From assembly GCA_905373785.1 (NCBI GenBank), contig CAJPUK010000061.1, positions 1 to 12,312 of the forward strand: DNA of 12,312 nucleotides. The letters run 5' to 3'. Source of the stretch: an uncultured Johnsonella sp. (GTDB taxonomy: Bacteria; Bacillota; Clostridia; Lachnospirales; Lachnospiraceae). The translations under genes and the position numbers were made by a program. The notes beneath the pieces were generated by a model. That model was given only the letters and a program-made list of their open reading frames with translations, made no database searches and was not told the origin of the DNA. How positions within the stretch are numbered: position 1 is the first letter of the stretch; every line of letters starts with the position of its first letter. This document shows positions 12,261-12,312 of this stretch, piece by piece.

Positions 12261-12312
12261 TTATTCACCTTTTATACTTGCAGCCAAGGCTTCAACCATT
12301 TCCATAAGCTGC
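12261..12312 (-). CDS. C-terminal end of an upstream gene (partial)
   Basis: Reading in from the right edge, one frame ends in TAA at 12261-12263 and encodes QLMEMVEALAASIKGE, 83 bp upstream of the BMC shell gene on the same strand. The 16 residues form an amphipathic helix (Leu, Met, Val, Ala on one side; Glu, Lys on the other). The family cannot be judged from so little. In a microcompartment operon it could be a cargo enzyme or another shell component. Other frames close without a comparably placed stop, but the call rests mainly on operon position. Confidence 0.5.
   Translation of the reverse strand, partial: QLMEMVEALAASIKGE

Noticed and set aside
1..12312. CRISPR array, prophage or integron
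   Set aside because: No regularly spaced repeats, phage structural genes, integrase or attachment sites were found on reading the window.

Overview
The window looks like a low-G+C Gram-positive chromosome, most likely Clostridia and probably Lachnospiraceae. The reasons are AT-rich intergenic DNA, strong AGGAGG-type ribosome binding sites, near-consensus sigma-A promoters, a lipobox lipoprotein, a divergent thyA next to dfrA, a DUF4037/DUF4125 pair and a bacterial microcompartment (BMC) shell gene. This placement rests on gene content and protein style only. No phage or CRISPR is visible. The only mobile-element candidate is a ~96-bp sequence with imperfect terminal inverted repeats.

Left part (1-2512). 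A partial lgt (minus) and ychF (plus) diverge from a shared intergenic region holding a good promoter for each. The ychF leader can fold into a multi-stem structure. Behind ychF lie two interleaved inverted repeats, then a lone tRNA-Trp(CCA) with its own extended -10 promoter and a perfect 13-bp terminator stem.

Middle part (2513-7427, all minus). A small four-helix membrane protein and a small lipoprotein come first. A signalling locus follows, transcribed as: (1) a multi-helix (7TM-type) sensor whose cytoplasmic part resembles a histidine kinase but has no phosphoacceptor histidine; (2) a translationally coupled histidine kinase with one TM helix and a PAS-like region; (3) a NarL/LuxR-type response regulator, separated by ~200 bp carrying its own -10, repeats and a hairpin against its ribosome binding site. 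I read this as a split sensor feeding one kinase and one regulator. It is the best candidate here for an incompletely described system.

Right part (7600-12312, all minus). thyA-dfrA form a two-gene dTMP/tetrahydrofolate operon ending in a hairpin terminator. The dfrA product has Cys at the usually conserved Trp22 position. Upstream of thyA are a possible structured leader and the MITE-like element. Next is a three-gene cluster, in transcription order a DUF4037 nucleotidyltransferase-like protein, a DUF4125 protein and a MerR/BmrR-type regulator. At the right edge is a BMC-H shell protein (EutM/PduA type) preceded by the last 16 codons of another gene, so a microcompartment operon probably continues beyond the window.

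Several genes have start codons upstream of the likely true one. I set starts by Shine-Dalgarno spacing and family N-termini, and each entry says so.
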